DNA of 64,000 bases from Chytridium lagenaria (taxonomy: Eukaryota; Chytridiomycota; Chytridiomycetes; Chytridiales; Chytridiaceae). The position numbers and the translations under genes are program-made. The DNA lies in NCBI GenBank assembly GCA_025449115.1, contig JAHLKC010000099.1, positions 1 through 64,000 of the forward strand, written 5' to 3'. Below are positions 29,632 to 41,654 of this stretch, piece after piece; within the stretch, counting starts at the first letter, position 1; the number at the start of each line of letters is the position of its first letter. The notes beneath the pieces are model-generated. The model ran no database searches. It was not told where the DNA came from and saw only the letters and a list, made by a program, of their open reading frames with translations.

Positions 29632-32613
29632 ATGTCCATGGACGTAGATATGATATCTATTGCGCATGGATCATCACACCAGCCGCAGCCTGCGAACTCA
29701 TCTCTCAATATGTACGGCTCCGCTATTAACATATCCTCGTCATCGCCCATTGTTATTTCGAAAAGCAAGGGCCCAACAAAAACCTACGCAATTGACTTGG
29801 ATGATATTCATGAAATCCCCAAAATCTATGCCTCGCAGTAAAAAAACCCTTTGTGGTAGATGATCACGAGTCTGACGATATGCGGAGTTCCTCCGAGCTG
29901 CTCTTTGGATCAAAATCGTCAAAATCGAAAAGCTTCAGGCAAAGCAGATGATGATGTGGATGTAGTCTTTTCTGCGGGAATTGGCGCGTCATCTCGTGTT
30001 CGACCATCTTCGTCGTCCTCGTCGTCATTACCATCTGCTGGATCATCGCTCTTTTATTCCGAGACACAAATCGAAAAGTTTCGTGTCAAGATTCAAAAGC
30101 TTGAGGAGGAAGTTCAGAAGAAAGGGAAAGATCTTGAGATGGAGAAAAAACACATGAAGATGAAAGAGTTCATTGGTGGAATGCCATTTCGCAGCTTAAG
30201 CATCAGCTCGAGAAAGCCGAAGAACGGGCCGCAGCTGGGCCTTCCGGAGCGGATGATGATGGAGACGGTGAATACGCTATCGAGCCTATGCCTGAAGACC
30301 CGCAAGCAGCTCTTGCCGCCGTGCTTGCACCAAGACTCACAGAAGATGACCTGAAGCGAGGTGCGGCATTGAAGAGACTTACATGGCGGGCCGTTAAATC
30401 CGCCGGCGAATTCGATCCTTCCTTCAGAACCTCTCTTGCTGGTTCTCTCCAGTCCATGGCTACTGGCTATTTCGCTCCAATTTTAGCGTCGAAAGTGGTA
30501 TACACCGTTGGGATAGTGGCAGCGGATTTGGCAGAAGGTCCGGGTTCAGCCGCACAGATAGATCAGTCCAAAATTGCAATGTGGTGTTTCACACTGAATA
30601 CCCCCGGACAGCTGTCTCGTCAAGACGATTGGGTAGCCACAGAGGTCTTTGAGATGCTGCATACGGCCATGATGTGCGTCTCTCTTGTGTGGGCTTCGAG
30701 TCAGGATGACATTGAAAAAAAGCTTCAGGACTTGGACAAACTTCGAATAGTGAGGGGTGCCGTGGAGGGAATTCAAAATGCTGGCGGTGAGGACATTGAA
30801 GTGGATGTAAAGGGAAAGAAGCCTGAAAGACGGCCTACTGTAAATCTTCTCGAGGATCCTGGAATCCAATATACGGTTGAGTCCGTGATGGTTGACGAAA
30901 GGAAGAGGGCTTACGAGAACGAATGTGCGCTTGTTAGAGTTATACGAAAGGCCACCCTTGAAACACAGATCAAACTTTCCACCTTTCGGAACCACTTGCA
31001 TTGGAACCCGACACTCTTAGACAGAATCATGGATGAGGCGGATGCGGATGTCGGAGGGGTGAACCTTGGTGCCGACCTTAACCTTTTAAATGCCAGGATG
31101 CTTTCCAAAGATGGCTTTTGCTTTTTTTTGGAGACCACGCGCTTTTCTACAGGGGAAACGGTGGTTGTGAAGGTGCTTTGTGGGGACAATGCGGCTTGGA
31201 ACGTGAAGAATGTGTCGACGGAGACGGCGATGCTTCGTGAGGCGAAGGTTGCATGTGAGCATCTGATTGGGTTTGTGGGGTTGTGCACATTGCCCTCGAA
31301 TGCTCCTTGGATGCAATTTACGTCTGACGATGATACATCGACCCAACAAATAGAAGCATCAACGCCGCGCAAGAGGCTGAAGGCTTCGCACGCGTCCTCG
31401 TCTGACGCTAAGTTTGTTGCAATAGATGAGGAGGATGATGAGGGTGAGGGCTCTACTAAGGGGAAGACCTCTATGGTTGACATGGCTGGTGCAAGAGCGC
31501 TTGTGTTTAAACTGACTCGTGTTCCTCACTCCTATCTACTATTCAATCCATGGATAATCACTGGGCTGTTCGGAATGGACGACGGCCACTGGTAACAACT
31601 TCACCTTTTCCGACTCAAGCAGTCGCTTTACTTCCACCTTGGAGGTGCAGATTCAAGATGATGATGGATGTAGTGGCTGCTGTTGTCTTTTTGCACAGTT
31701 GTAATGTCATACATTTGAATCTTCAACCCACAAGTTTCTGGGTGATAATCATTATAATGTCCGAGTCCTAGGCCTTGGAGGTGAGGAATGACTCCTTTTC
31801 TTTGAAATGCCTAACAAAATTATTTTTTGGATAAATATAACGATGCATAATAGTTGCGGCGGTGAGAGCGACGAAAAGTGAAGCGGCACCGCCTCCCATC
31901 CGCTACGTCCCAACTACTCTCCACCAGTTTCTAGCTATAAGCATGCCCGTTACTTTTTTGCAACAGAGCACACGGATGTCTACGCCCTTGGCCGCATCAT
32001 CCTTGATCTTGCTGGAGACCGCAACAGGCCTGATCTTGTCCCGAAATCTATTCGCTCCATCGCCGAAACATGCATGAAGGAGGAATGTCTCGTATCGTCG
32101 TCAGAATTGATGAGAATGCTGATGGAGTTGAGGCCTGCGTGCGAGGAATGGGACAACATTGTAGATATGGCTGGGGATAGACCTGAGAGCTTTATGGGGA
32201 CTCCAATTAATGCAAATGCTTTTGGATTGGGGACACCTATGGCTGTGGCTCCATTAGGTGTAAACGATCTTGGTCTAAGGTCGATGGCGGCACCCACACC
32301 GTCGCCTTTCCAATCTGTTGCACCTATGAACGCTGGAGAGGTCGATCTAGTAATTGCCCATGGGTTACGGTCGAGCGTTCCGGCGAGAATCAAGATGCCG
32401 GAAATTGCTGACCTTTTCAGTAAACCATCAGGCACTTCTTCCAAGGCAAGAGCTGCTGCTCCTGTTACGTCTGGAAATTCTGAAATCCAGGCTGAAGAGA
32501 TACCGGACCCCATAATCCCAACCGTGGTGCCAAACCAAGCAGCTGGGTCGTCATCTGCCGTTTCTGTTCCTCCGCTAGCGGTGACTACAAGACGCAGCAA
32601 GCGTAGAAGGTAA
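29632..32613 (+). CDS. Pseudokinase-domain protein
   Basis: N-terminal Ser/Asp-rich region, then a coiled coil (IEKFRVKIQKLEEEVQKKGK) and a long intact frame to about 31595 containing an unrecognised helical domain (KRLTWRAVKSAGEFDPSFRT). A kinase-like domain follows. The N lobe has GETVVVKVLCGDN (candidate beta-3 Lys) and MLREAKVACEHLIGFVGLC. The catalytic loop reads VVFLHSCNVIHLNLQP, where HRDLKP is expected. The magnesium loop reads VRVLGLG, where DFG is expected. Subdomain IX reads HTDVYALGRIILDLAG. The missing catalytic Asp and DFG Asp indicate a pseudokinase. The C-terminal tail is Pro/Ala/Ser-rich and ends TTRRSKRRR, a possible nuclear signal. Frameshifts are inferred near 29842, 29940, 30165, 31600, 31732 and 31950; an intron lies at about 31782-31850. 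Confidence 0.65.
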
Positions 32614-33073
32614 TTCGGCGATTGTTGATAGCCAAACTCAATTGTACATACACATAAAACTTCAGTCATTGTTCCTATTTGTCTCTATTTTATTCTCTCA
32701 GTGTATGTACGTTCGTGATAAATTTACGTCGGATATGTAACTAACTTATACATAAATACTAAAGCTCACATGCATTTACACGGCTCATCATGTTCTTTAT
32801 CGTCCATTGATTGCTAGCTTTTTATTTTAACACACTGAAACAATGATTCACATGGCAAAACGCGAAAGAGAAAGGCAGGGTCCATATAAGCAAGGGGCTT
32901 TACTGGAGCCGGGAACCTGAAGAATCTGGGAGATACTGGTTTTCGAGTTAAAATAAAAGAAAGAGCAACGAAATCATGGATGACCGTCGTTACATGCGGC
33001 ACTAGCGCCGCAGGATACGGAGCGTCGACGCTGACCGAATGTTAATATTTAAGCTTCATTATTATTATTTTGA
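32614..33073. other. Intergenic
   Basis: 3' flank of the pseudokinase gene and promoter region of the F-box gene. No gene seen; AT-rich. Confidence 0.6.
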
Positions 33074-35010
33074 ATGTGGGAACTTTTTTTTGCTGACCAG
33101 TTAAAAAGTATCATGATGATTCCTGAAGATATCATTCGCAGCATCTGTCTCTACCTGCGGCCACTGGACCTTCTTCGAGTTTCCTCAAGCTGCACTGCAT
33201 CGCGCACATGGGTGAATCATCATCTGGTCCTCCGTAGCATCCATTGTTTTGGCAACTCTCGATCCCTTTACATACTCAACACTCTCCTCCGTGCTGTTGA
33301 GTCACGATCAATCTACCTCCCAAGTCCCATCCGTCTGCTAAAGCTGTGTCTCGGAAAACGTTGCGAACGTCAACAGCTTATCTTTCCAGGCCAATTAAAC
33401 GATTCTGCCAACCAGTGCCATCAAGCCACTTCAAAAGGCCTCTGGTTGGATGAATCCTTGAGCTATGGCGTGGTGCTATGCTATACTTGCTGCTGCAAGA
33501 TTCGAGGTATGGCTTCAGATGCTTGCAAGACCTTGTGCGTGACGCTTGATTGGGAAGTGGGGCACAAGCGAAAACTGTATGGCATCCAATTGACGAAAAA
33601 CCAGCATTGGAGGCTGTTGCCAGTTCACATTCAAGAGCCTTTCCCAGTTCACGGTTATGAGCGTATTGGTCAAGTGATGACGCTGTCACTCGTCAAGGAG
33701 CATGTACCCCCAAATGTTCTTCTTTCAGCGTTTGGGAACCCCAAACCCTTTCTTGCTGCCTTGAAAAGTGTTTTTGAAACAAAGGACGTTTTGGATCATG
33801 GAGTGACGTATCAGCATCATTTATTTCAAACCGTCAACGCATTCTCGGAAACCTTCGCTCCTTTTGGCGTTGCCTTTCAGCGCGAAGACGAAGTTCGCAG
33901 AGAACGAAAGCGGTTTCGTCGCAACGAAGCGCGCCAAATTAGAGTCGACGCCATTACGGACCAACTTGACCAGATGCTGGCAACAGGACGTGGTTTGCCG
34001 AAAACGATTAGAGACGCTACCTCTAATTTTTCGGCTTTTCGGATTGAATGTGTTAAGTCATCCCTTGTTTACGACTACTTCATGGATGCACTCTTGAGAG
34101 CTCCCTCTTATGTCACAAAAACCCACCTCTCGAGCGTTGCAAGTTTTTTAAGAATGAAGTTTCCGGAACCGTGGAAACAGCTGAAGGTATCCGAAATTGA
34201 ATATAATCCCACCACCTTACTTGAGCAAGTACTTTCGCGGGAATTTGAGCTTGAATCACAGCGACATGATCGGAGCTGGATCTCAAGGTCATTTTTCCTT
34301 CATCCCGAAATTATGTTGATGGTGGGGTTGATAGAGCTTGATGTGACTTCTGCGCTCCTTCTTGCATCTCCACTAATATATATGGGCGATGCTGCTTACA
34401 TAGGTCGGATATCTCAGCTTATCCGACAAGATGCTGGGTTATATCTATCGACAGATGTGGACTTTGTTTCCACGTCTCCTTATGGCGCTCTCAGAATGCG
34501 TGTGCGTCTACTTGAGCAGCTGAAAGCGAAATTAAATCTTGACGAGGAATTCGAGGTTCTCAGAGACGTGTGGAAGGTGAAGTCGCCGCACGACAATGTC
34601 AGTTCGGATTTCGAAGATGATGAGGATGTGGGGCAAAAGCGGAAGAGGGCGGTGAAAAAAGTATCGATTCAAATCTTCCGTCAGAGAGTGGAGTTGATTG
34701 AAACAATGATAGCGAACATAAGGTTGCATCGGACTCGTATTGTTGAAGCTGTTGAAAGTATTAAGCAGAAGTTGGAGACGTTTAAGGAGTGGTATGGGAA
34801 AGTAGCGAGCTATGTGAAAAGGGTGTCATGTTAGACATGGTAGAAGATAAATTGTTGAAATGCCACCTGAAGTATTTTCTAAAGGAGAGCAAGACTAAGC
34901 TTCTTTACCAAATAGTTCAAGACATAGTGTTGGAAAGAGACGGAGAGATGGGCGATGATTGGTCCCCGGATGCGGATTTGTTAAAAGCATTAGAATCTTT
35001 TTGTGTGTAA
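33074..35010 (+). CDS. F-box protein, intronless
   Basis: A 586-codon uninterrupted frame from 33074; the ATG at 33113 (MMIPEDIIRSICLYL) is an equally good start. The N terminus matches an F-box: IPEDIIRSICLYLRPLDLL followed by RVSSSCTASRTW. The middle has two Cys pairs (CYTCCCKIRG) and the C-terminal half is helical and charged. After the stop at 34834 a +1 frame continues without a gap (MLDMVEDKLLKCHLKYFLKE ... LLKALESFCV) to 35010, so one base in the GGG run near 34819 is probably wrong and the protein is about 645 residues. F-box proteins recruit substrates to SCF ubiquitin ligases through Skp1; no WD40, LRR or Kelch substrate domain was seen, so the target is unknown. Confidence 0.65.
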
Positions 35011-35978
35011 GCCTCTGTTTTATCTATATCCGTGGTTGGCGGGTTGTTATTTCTTTATCTAGGCCTCTATACTCTCGTTTTCTTGAGTGATCTTTTGCCC
35101 CTTTTCTTCTTTGGAGAATTACATCATTTTATATACGCCGCTTTTTTCTTCCTTTAAAAATATGCATATACTGTTTATTGACATTTCAATAAAGCCGGAG
35201 TTTATGTATTCTAGCGGAGTTTGAAATATTTTGAAGTTCGGCAGGCGATAAAAAATGGTCGATTGTCATTTCATGTCGAAAAGTGGAGTTGGTGATGTCT
35301 ATGATAAGTCGCCCTTTGAAATCTGTAGAGAGAGTGAAGTAGAAAGTTGGAGGCGTGTAAAATTGTGTTTTTTGGACGTTACGAGGATTGAGAGGAGGGT
35401 GGTCAAAGTGGATGTGGTAAAACGGTGGATGTAATATTATTATTACTATTTTTACCTTTTTGTCCAAGTGTAGTGTTTGAATCTTGTACTGTAGAGCTGA
35501 GATGGCACGTCGTGAATAGCGTCATATGAGTCTAAATGTATTATTTTATGGTCTTGCATGAATAATGGAAAGTTGCATACCAGCAACTCTTATCTTTATT
35601 CCCTTACCGTTCGTTAAACTCATAGGCTTATATTCGTCATTTTGCTTTACATTTTATAATAATTTTATCTTAAATCCAGCTCCGAAGAAAATCTATCCTT
35701 TCCACTGGAAAATAAAATATTATATCGGCCTTACAATTATTGTTAATGTAGCGAAAATGATAACAGTAAATATGTCAGCAGTTTCTGGGCTGATATCGTG
35801 GCCCTAACTGCCTCACACTCCCAGACTGGATTTACAATGATGTTTATCTACTTATATGAGCCGTGATGGTCATGTTTTGCTACGAAAACGCGGCTCATAA
35901 GTAGACATATAACTAGAATAAATAGGCGTTCTATTTAGATGGTATCAACAAAGTATTAATCTTCAGCGGCTCGCGAAC
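35011..35978. other. Intergenic with one hairpin
   Basis: Between convergent genes. A 93-codon minus-strand frame (35186-35467) reads fairly naturally (KGRLIIDITNSTFRHEMTID) but has no recognised motif. An imperfect inverted repeat pairs 35847-35863 with 35891-35905. Confidence 0.45.
35847..35905. repeat. Imperfect inverted repeat / hairpin
   Basis: TCTACTTATATGAGCCG at 35847-35863 pairs with CGGCTCATAAGTAGA at 35891-35905, identical apart from two extra bases in the left arm. The loop is about 27 nt. Confidence 0.7.
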
Positions 35979-38693
35979 TCATGTTTCGGTAGACTTTCCA
36001 AATCCTTTTGGCTGAGCACCTCTATGAGAGCGATGCGACCGACGCGCTGCTGACCGATGCTTCCTCTTAAATTCTAAAGTGAGCTCTCGCCGAGACGCCT
36101 CCCAGTCTCGTTGGATATCCTCGCTATAAATATAAAGTGTTATTGTGCGAACTAAGGAGGAAGGGAAATAATAAAAAAACATTGAAAAGCAAGCATGGAC
36201 CTAAACAAGCTTACATTGACGACGTGCGCATAAAAGTGTATGTCGGCTCGTAAATGGATCTAATATAGGTCAACAAAGATACGCACTAAAGTAAATATCA
36301 AAGAAACTAACCTTTTTGAAAGTTCAGCATCATCGAAATGGAAGAAAAACATTTTAGGCTTCGCAAACAGATTTTCCCCAGCCACAATTTCATCCATGCC
36401 GGTGATTTTCTCAGGCTGTGTATGTAATATGTAACAATTAACATTAAGTAGAGAAAGATTAAAAAAAAGGCATGAAGCAATCACAAAGCTTGAAGCAATC
36501 ACAAACCTCCATAACATCTGTCTGCGCCAACTTCACATCAGGCTGATCTTCCATCTCATCGATTCCAAGAGCGCCCAAGAGACTGAAATGAGTACGCTTT
36601 CCAACTATGGATTCACCCCTAGCTCCTGCCCTAATTCGAAGAGCGTCGCCGGTGAGACCACTCATGTTCTCAGCATCAAGCTGCACTTCATCTTGAGCGG
36701 CAGCCGAGTCCGTTACTCTCGTCATTACCAAATAGGGAGAAGCCGCCACCTCTCCGCCTGCCCCAACCGAGCGAGCGCAAATCTGTGTTTACTGTAAAGG
36801 TGACGATCCAAAGAAGTGTGCTGGCTTGTGTAGGCTGGGGTTCAACGGATACAGAGGTTGGCTCATTCGTTTCCGAATCAGGGCCAGACTTCAAGGTCTC
36901 TAAGGCAGAGTTGGAGTTCTGTGCATGTATTGTCTTTTCGGGCACATCCACATCCATTTTATCATCGTCAGCGACGTAGGTCCCATCAGTCTCCAAAAGA
37001 TAAAGTCCAGAATCTCATCATTCGGGTCAAAGCGCTCGGGCTCTTTCAAACAATCGATTTAATGGTGTTAATATCCGCTTCGTGGAGTACCAGCGGCATT
37101 GGATCCTTGTCATCCGTTTCCCCTCAATAAGTTCCGTTGTTACATCGTCGGCAGATTTCTTCGAACCCGCGTTCAAAGAGGCATTGACTTTAAATAGTTG
37201 AAGAACAGACCGCTTTCATCGTCCAAGTTTTGAAACGGTGTCATCGCCAATAGATTTGATTTTCTCGGCGTAAGTTCGATCGTCCTCTTCGTCTGCACCC
37301 GCCAAATTCGTCCAAAGCTTATCACTGCCTTTCTGCGTCTTCATCATACCGTGCGGGTGCCTACTTGTTGACCTGTACAAATTTTCATCGTCGCTATCGT
37401 CATCCTCGTCTGCAGATTTTCTCAAATGCATATTCTTCTTAAGTTCTCGTTGAACTTTTGCTTTGACGGGATCAGCAGGCTTATGTGCCGGTTGCAATAG
37501 CTGCTTTACTTCTGGATCTTGACTATCTTCATTATTCCTCGTTTGGGTTGAAGACGTCTTTGGCTTCTTTAACTCGGGATGCTCCTTGTCAGCTGCTTTC
37601 GAATATTCTACCCCAGCATCGAAACTCTCCATCCCAAGCTTCCGCCATACATCCAAAAGAGAAGGCTCTGGCAAGTTTCTTGGTAAATTGTGTCTTTTTG
37701 CATCTATCGCGCTCGGTTGGTAATCCTCGAACCGCTTATGGTTTAATCTAAACTTTAAGGGATCAACCACAACGGTTCTCTAAATATTTGAGAATGAAAT
37801 AGGATGTGAGATAGACAAAAAAACAAAGGCTCTTTTAAAAGTATTCAAGTGAAAAAAGACCCCAACCTTCTTCCCTTTCCTCATTAAGGTGATTTTTAGA
37901 ACTGGAGCTATCTTGCCAGCTCTCATCTTCCTCCACCACACGCCTTTTCCGATTCTTCCAGTTCCAGGTGCAATAACAACCCTCTCCAAAACAGCAGTGG
38001 TTACAACGTCCTGTTTCACCGTATCCAACTTTTCTTGGGCACATGCTGCAAAAGGAAGTCCGACCGCCAAAGACCTTTTTCGCTTACGATCCAGCCTCGG
38101 CTGTTCTCGAGCCTGTACTTCAGTGGATGTAGATGCGTGATCTTCACGTTCTTTCTGAAGTCTAAACCACTTAGAACAATTACGGCATAATGATGGTGTA
38201 CCTTTCACGATAATCCGGTTTTGCTTCCTCTATCTTAAGCTTCATTCCTCTCCAAGTCGAATGCGCATATGCCGATATACCTAAAGTTATATATCAATAT
38301 TGGAAGTTGAAATCCCATTTCGAGCCTACATTTCTTCACGCTGGCTTTGCTCATTTGTGCCGTGATGTAGGAAAAGCCTCGGAAGTCTAGCGCCATGATC
38401 AATATCCAATTTATAATTGGCCATAAGGAAGATTGCTTCGCTCAATTTGAGAAATCCGAGAAGCCCGTAATTTACCTTGATTCCCTGGTCTCAGATCCAC
38501 TTGAACGACACTGCCAAACGGCTTGAATCGGTCAGAAAGCTCCTTTTCAGTCACATTGCTGTCAAGTCCACCGACATAGAGACGCCTTGGGATAGGATCT
38601 GTAACAAATAAGGATCATCTGATGCGTTAGCGATAAAAACGTCGGCTTCGTATGCCCTGAAGTGTGCTATCTCCTACCGTCGCTAGCGTCCAT
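35979..38693 (-). CDS. NOL8: NOL8-like nucleolar RRM protein
   Basis: Start at 38693 (MDAS). The N-terminal RRM has RNP2 (RRLYVGGLDSN), SDRFKPFGSVVQVDLRPGNQ and a degenerate RNP1 (RGFSYITAQMSKASVKKC), then WRGMKLKIEEAKPDYRER, the linker seen after the RRM of NOL8 proteins. A Lys/Arg-rich central part (RLDRKRKRSLAVG) is followed by VVDPLKFRLNHKRFEDYQPS and a Lys/Asp-rich disordered region. The C-terminal part carries KPKMFFFHFDDAELSKR and EDIQRDWEASRRELTLEFKR, both typical of the family, and ends GFGKSTET. At least seven introns and several base errors (36720-37200 is badly broken). NOL8 proteins act in ribosome biogenesis in the nucleolus. The identification rests on order and motif resemblance, not on a search. 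Confidence 0.6.
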
Positions 38694-38706
38694 CTTAAAG
38701 TGATTC

Positions 38707-38725
38707 TTTTTTTTTTTTTTTTTGA
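38707..38725. repeat. Poly-T tract
   Basis: A run of almost uninterrupted T lies in the 74-bp gap between the NOL8-like start codon (38693) and the stop codon of the next minus-strand gene (38767). Read on the minus strand it is poly-A. Confidence 0.7.
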
Positions 38726-38766
38726 CTTCCTGACAAGTCGGGGCAAACTTGCATGCAAAACAAAGT

Positions 38767-39905
38767 TTATTGTAGGAAATCATCAATAGAGAAAGTGGTA
38801 GGGCGGGTAGATGACGCCTTCTTAGCAAGAAGAGCTTGCATCTCTTTACGTTTACGGTCAGCCACAGCTTTTTCTTAGCTGTTGGAGCCGGGGTTGGTGT
38901 AGATGGACGGGCAGATTGGATGATGCGAGAGGTGTTGGTTTAGTGACGAATTGGGTTGGAGGTCTTGACAGGCTTGCAGTTACAGCTTGCGGAGTAAGAT
39001 GTGATTGACTTGATGATGTAAGCCGACGGGACTGAACAGTGTTCAAATTACTTCGCCGTGTTCCACTTAAACGAGTTTCTGAGTCGCAGATATGACAAAG
39101 ATACACGACCTCGTTCAAAGGGAGTTGATGTTTTCGAAAAGCGTCTATATCCGGAGTCACGATCTCACCCTTTTTCCTAAGGGCGTTTCCAGATCGGTAG
39201 TCTTTGCATTTCTGTCTGCATCCAGCTTGAGCCATATGGCTCTGCGGCGCACCTCCTTTACTACTTTTGGCCTCTTGCGAAAAGTTCTTGACATATCGTC
39301 GATCGCTCCATCGCCTGCAAGCATTTCTGTGATTTCTTCTTCACTCTTCAAAACGCCGAAAGGATCACTGTCTCTTTCTAAAGAGTACCACCTGTTGCAA
39401 TTTCTTGATACCGTTTTCTCTTGCTCAAAGGACCACTTTGTCTGAACGGTATTATCCTCACGGAGCAGTTTTGGCCAGGAACAAAGAGGCTCCCGCAAAT
39501 TCCACAGAACTTCTTAACCAGCTTGTCTGAGATCTGAAGCGGATCCACAGTTTGCTCCGAAGCCCTCTTGGACAACAAAGCAAAGTTTGACATGTAATGG
39601 CGAGACAGCTCAGGACTCGTAGAGTAGAGTAAGTGTGCCGCATCGTGGAGAAATTGGAGTCGTTTCTTGAGGAGTTTAGGAGCTGCAGCGGCAGCTTCTA
39701 GCGTTGTCGCCATATACCAGATATTGCGGATGGGGAACCAGTCTGATGCTGATCTAACCAAGGCAACCAACCAAGTAACAAATTTTTCGACAGCAACGAA
39801 CAACTCCATGTCCTCTACAGCGTCGGGCCACTCACGGAATGCATCCATTGCATCCTCATTGGCAACGGCGCCGTCCTGGAGGAGTTCTCTCTCCTGAAAG
39901 CTCAA
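38767..39905 (-). CDS. RNase P/MRP subunit, Rpr2/Snm1/Rpp21 type
   Basis: The zinc-ribbon pattern of this family is present: LSRHYMSNFALLSKRASEQT, then KKFCGICGSLFVPGQNCSVR (first CxxC plus a third Cys), with the second CxxC at VYLCHICDSETRL. In family members these helices and the ribbon bind the RNA and partner subunits of RNase P or RNase MRP, which process tRNA and rRNA precursors. The C terminus is RKEMQALLAKKASSTRPTTF followed by SIDDFLQ. Frames shift near 39480, 39230 and 38870. The N-terminal frame opens at 39905 with TTG after an acceptor-like TTTCAG, so the true start may lie in an upstream exon near 39931. The 5' end overlaps the opposite-strand gene's first coding exon. Rpr2 versus Snm1 cannot be decided here. 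Confidence 0.7.
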
Positions 39906-41540
39906 GGTGCTATTTTAAAGAAGGCATTGCTAGAGGTTTGTCTAATGAGCTTTTGCCAACTTTCGTTCACGGTACTCGCTATACAATTACTGACCTGTTG
40001 CCCTTCACATTTTAGGAGCAGACAAATTCGAAAGCATTAGCCGCACAGCTCAAGGGAAAAGAGCTGAAATTGAGAGAGGTGCGCTCATGAATCTAGTATT
40101 GCCTTTAATTTGAAGGAAAGGCTTTGCAGCAGTTAGATTTGCAGATATACCACAATGAAAGTTTAACAAAGCGGATAGATTCGATGAGAGAAGAAATGAA
40201 GACCGTAAGATCAAGTAGCTGTTTCAGGATTTAATTTGAAATATGGACAGAAGAGCAGCAAAAGCAAGAGACCGATGAGCACAGACTTGAATGCTGCAAT
40301 CTTGAGTGCAGAACTTGAATCCAAGATACTGGATAACGGTAGACAACACTTTTGCAAACTTTGAGCTAAACATTGAAAAGAGCGGCTACACGAGCAGCTT
40401 TCGGACTCCCTTTCGGATATCTCGCTACTTCGCGAAAAAGTAAACGAATTTGCGGTCAGAAATAATCAACTGCAGGTCTTTCACTACTTCCTCTTGCGTG
40501 ATTATCCAATCGACTAACTTGAATTACAGGATCAACATTCGAGACTAAAGATAGAAAACCATCAACTAAGCAGCGAGCTGACGAAAACGCGTGTATCTCT
40601 TCAAGGTCAGATGGCAGAATCCCGTGTCAAGGAAAGCCTTCTTCAAGACTCTTTGCACGAAATTACACAAAGCCTGAAAAGAGTATCGTCTAGGATCACT
40701 CTTGAAGGCGTTTCTGCTGAGGATTTCCGTTCAAATCAAGCATTAAAGTCATCATTACTGGGCTGGATCAAGGCGCTTAAAAGATTACAGTAGCGCCTTT
40801 TTCCAAATTATTGGCGTATGCATAGATATTTTGGTAGTATTAAATCTATTATAGACAAGGCTGTCACTATTGGGCAAGACTGATATCGACAGTCTAATTT
40901 CACAATGGCCTCAACCAGCAGAACTAAGACGCGTACTGGCGATAATCGGCGGTTGGCTGGATCAACAAGCTGATATGCTCTCCCAAGATAGCAGCGCTTC
41001 GATACCTGGGGAATCCCGATGGAATGAAATTATTGCTGAGGATTTAGCCAGGATATCAAACAGTATGAACGATTTCCAAGGCTGGTACTCTAGGCTAATG
41101 GGTAATTATTAAAGTTTCCTTCGTGAAGTCTGATTGTATTTAGATTGCGAGGAAAGCAGTTTCGAAGAAGTAATGTGTAATGCTAGATTGAACTTACTCG
41201 CAAATGAGATATTATCTGTTAAGCAAGGCAGTTTGGTAAATTCGACTCAGGCTAATCTTCTCCAGATTTATTGCGTCATTGGACTTTAAAATTAAAGCCT
41301 CTTCCCACCTCTTCTGCTACCGATCTACTTATTGCGTCACTTGGTGGATCAATTATCGATCCTCTCTCCTTGATGGTACTATTTTAGATCGTTTCGTCTC
41401 TTTTATTAAGCACTTTCTAATCGTATTTTCGTAGACTTCTTGGTAAGTAGGGATGTGATTCTAGCCGTTTAAATATCATTTCTTTAACATGTGATCTTTC
41501 TTGCGTTTCCAGACCCCCGTTTACCAGCAAGGTATTTTTT
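39868..41540 (+). CDS. PPP1R21: PPP1R21-like protein (KLRAQ domain)
   Basis: The first exon recognised (to 39945) reads LEEFSLLKAQGAILKKALLE; the next (40016-40078) reads EQTNSKALAAQLKGKELKLR; then ALQQLDLQIYHNESLTKRID and SMREEMK. This is the KLRAQ-domain coiled coil of PPP1R21, a subunit of the animal FERRY complex that links mRNA to early endosomes. Further short exons continue the coil (LREKVNEFAVRNNQLQ, then SRLKIENHQLSSELTKTRVS) and a helical region (LISQWPQPAELRRVLAIIGG, ARISNSMNDFQGWYSRLM). Introns are 40-60 nt. The ATG was not found: the frame upstream of 39868 overlaps the antisense gene. The 3' end is also approximate, and the next gene may be the C-terminal part of this one. Confidence 0.6.
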
Positions 41541-41654
41541 GCTGTTCTCTTCTCCTTTTTTTATACACGTTAACACCAGTGTGATTCTTCATATTTAATC
41601 CTTTTAGTATGTTTATTGCGAATTTTTTAACTACTTTCCTTCAGCTTATTAAAG

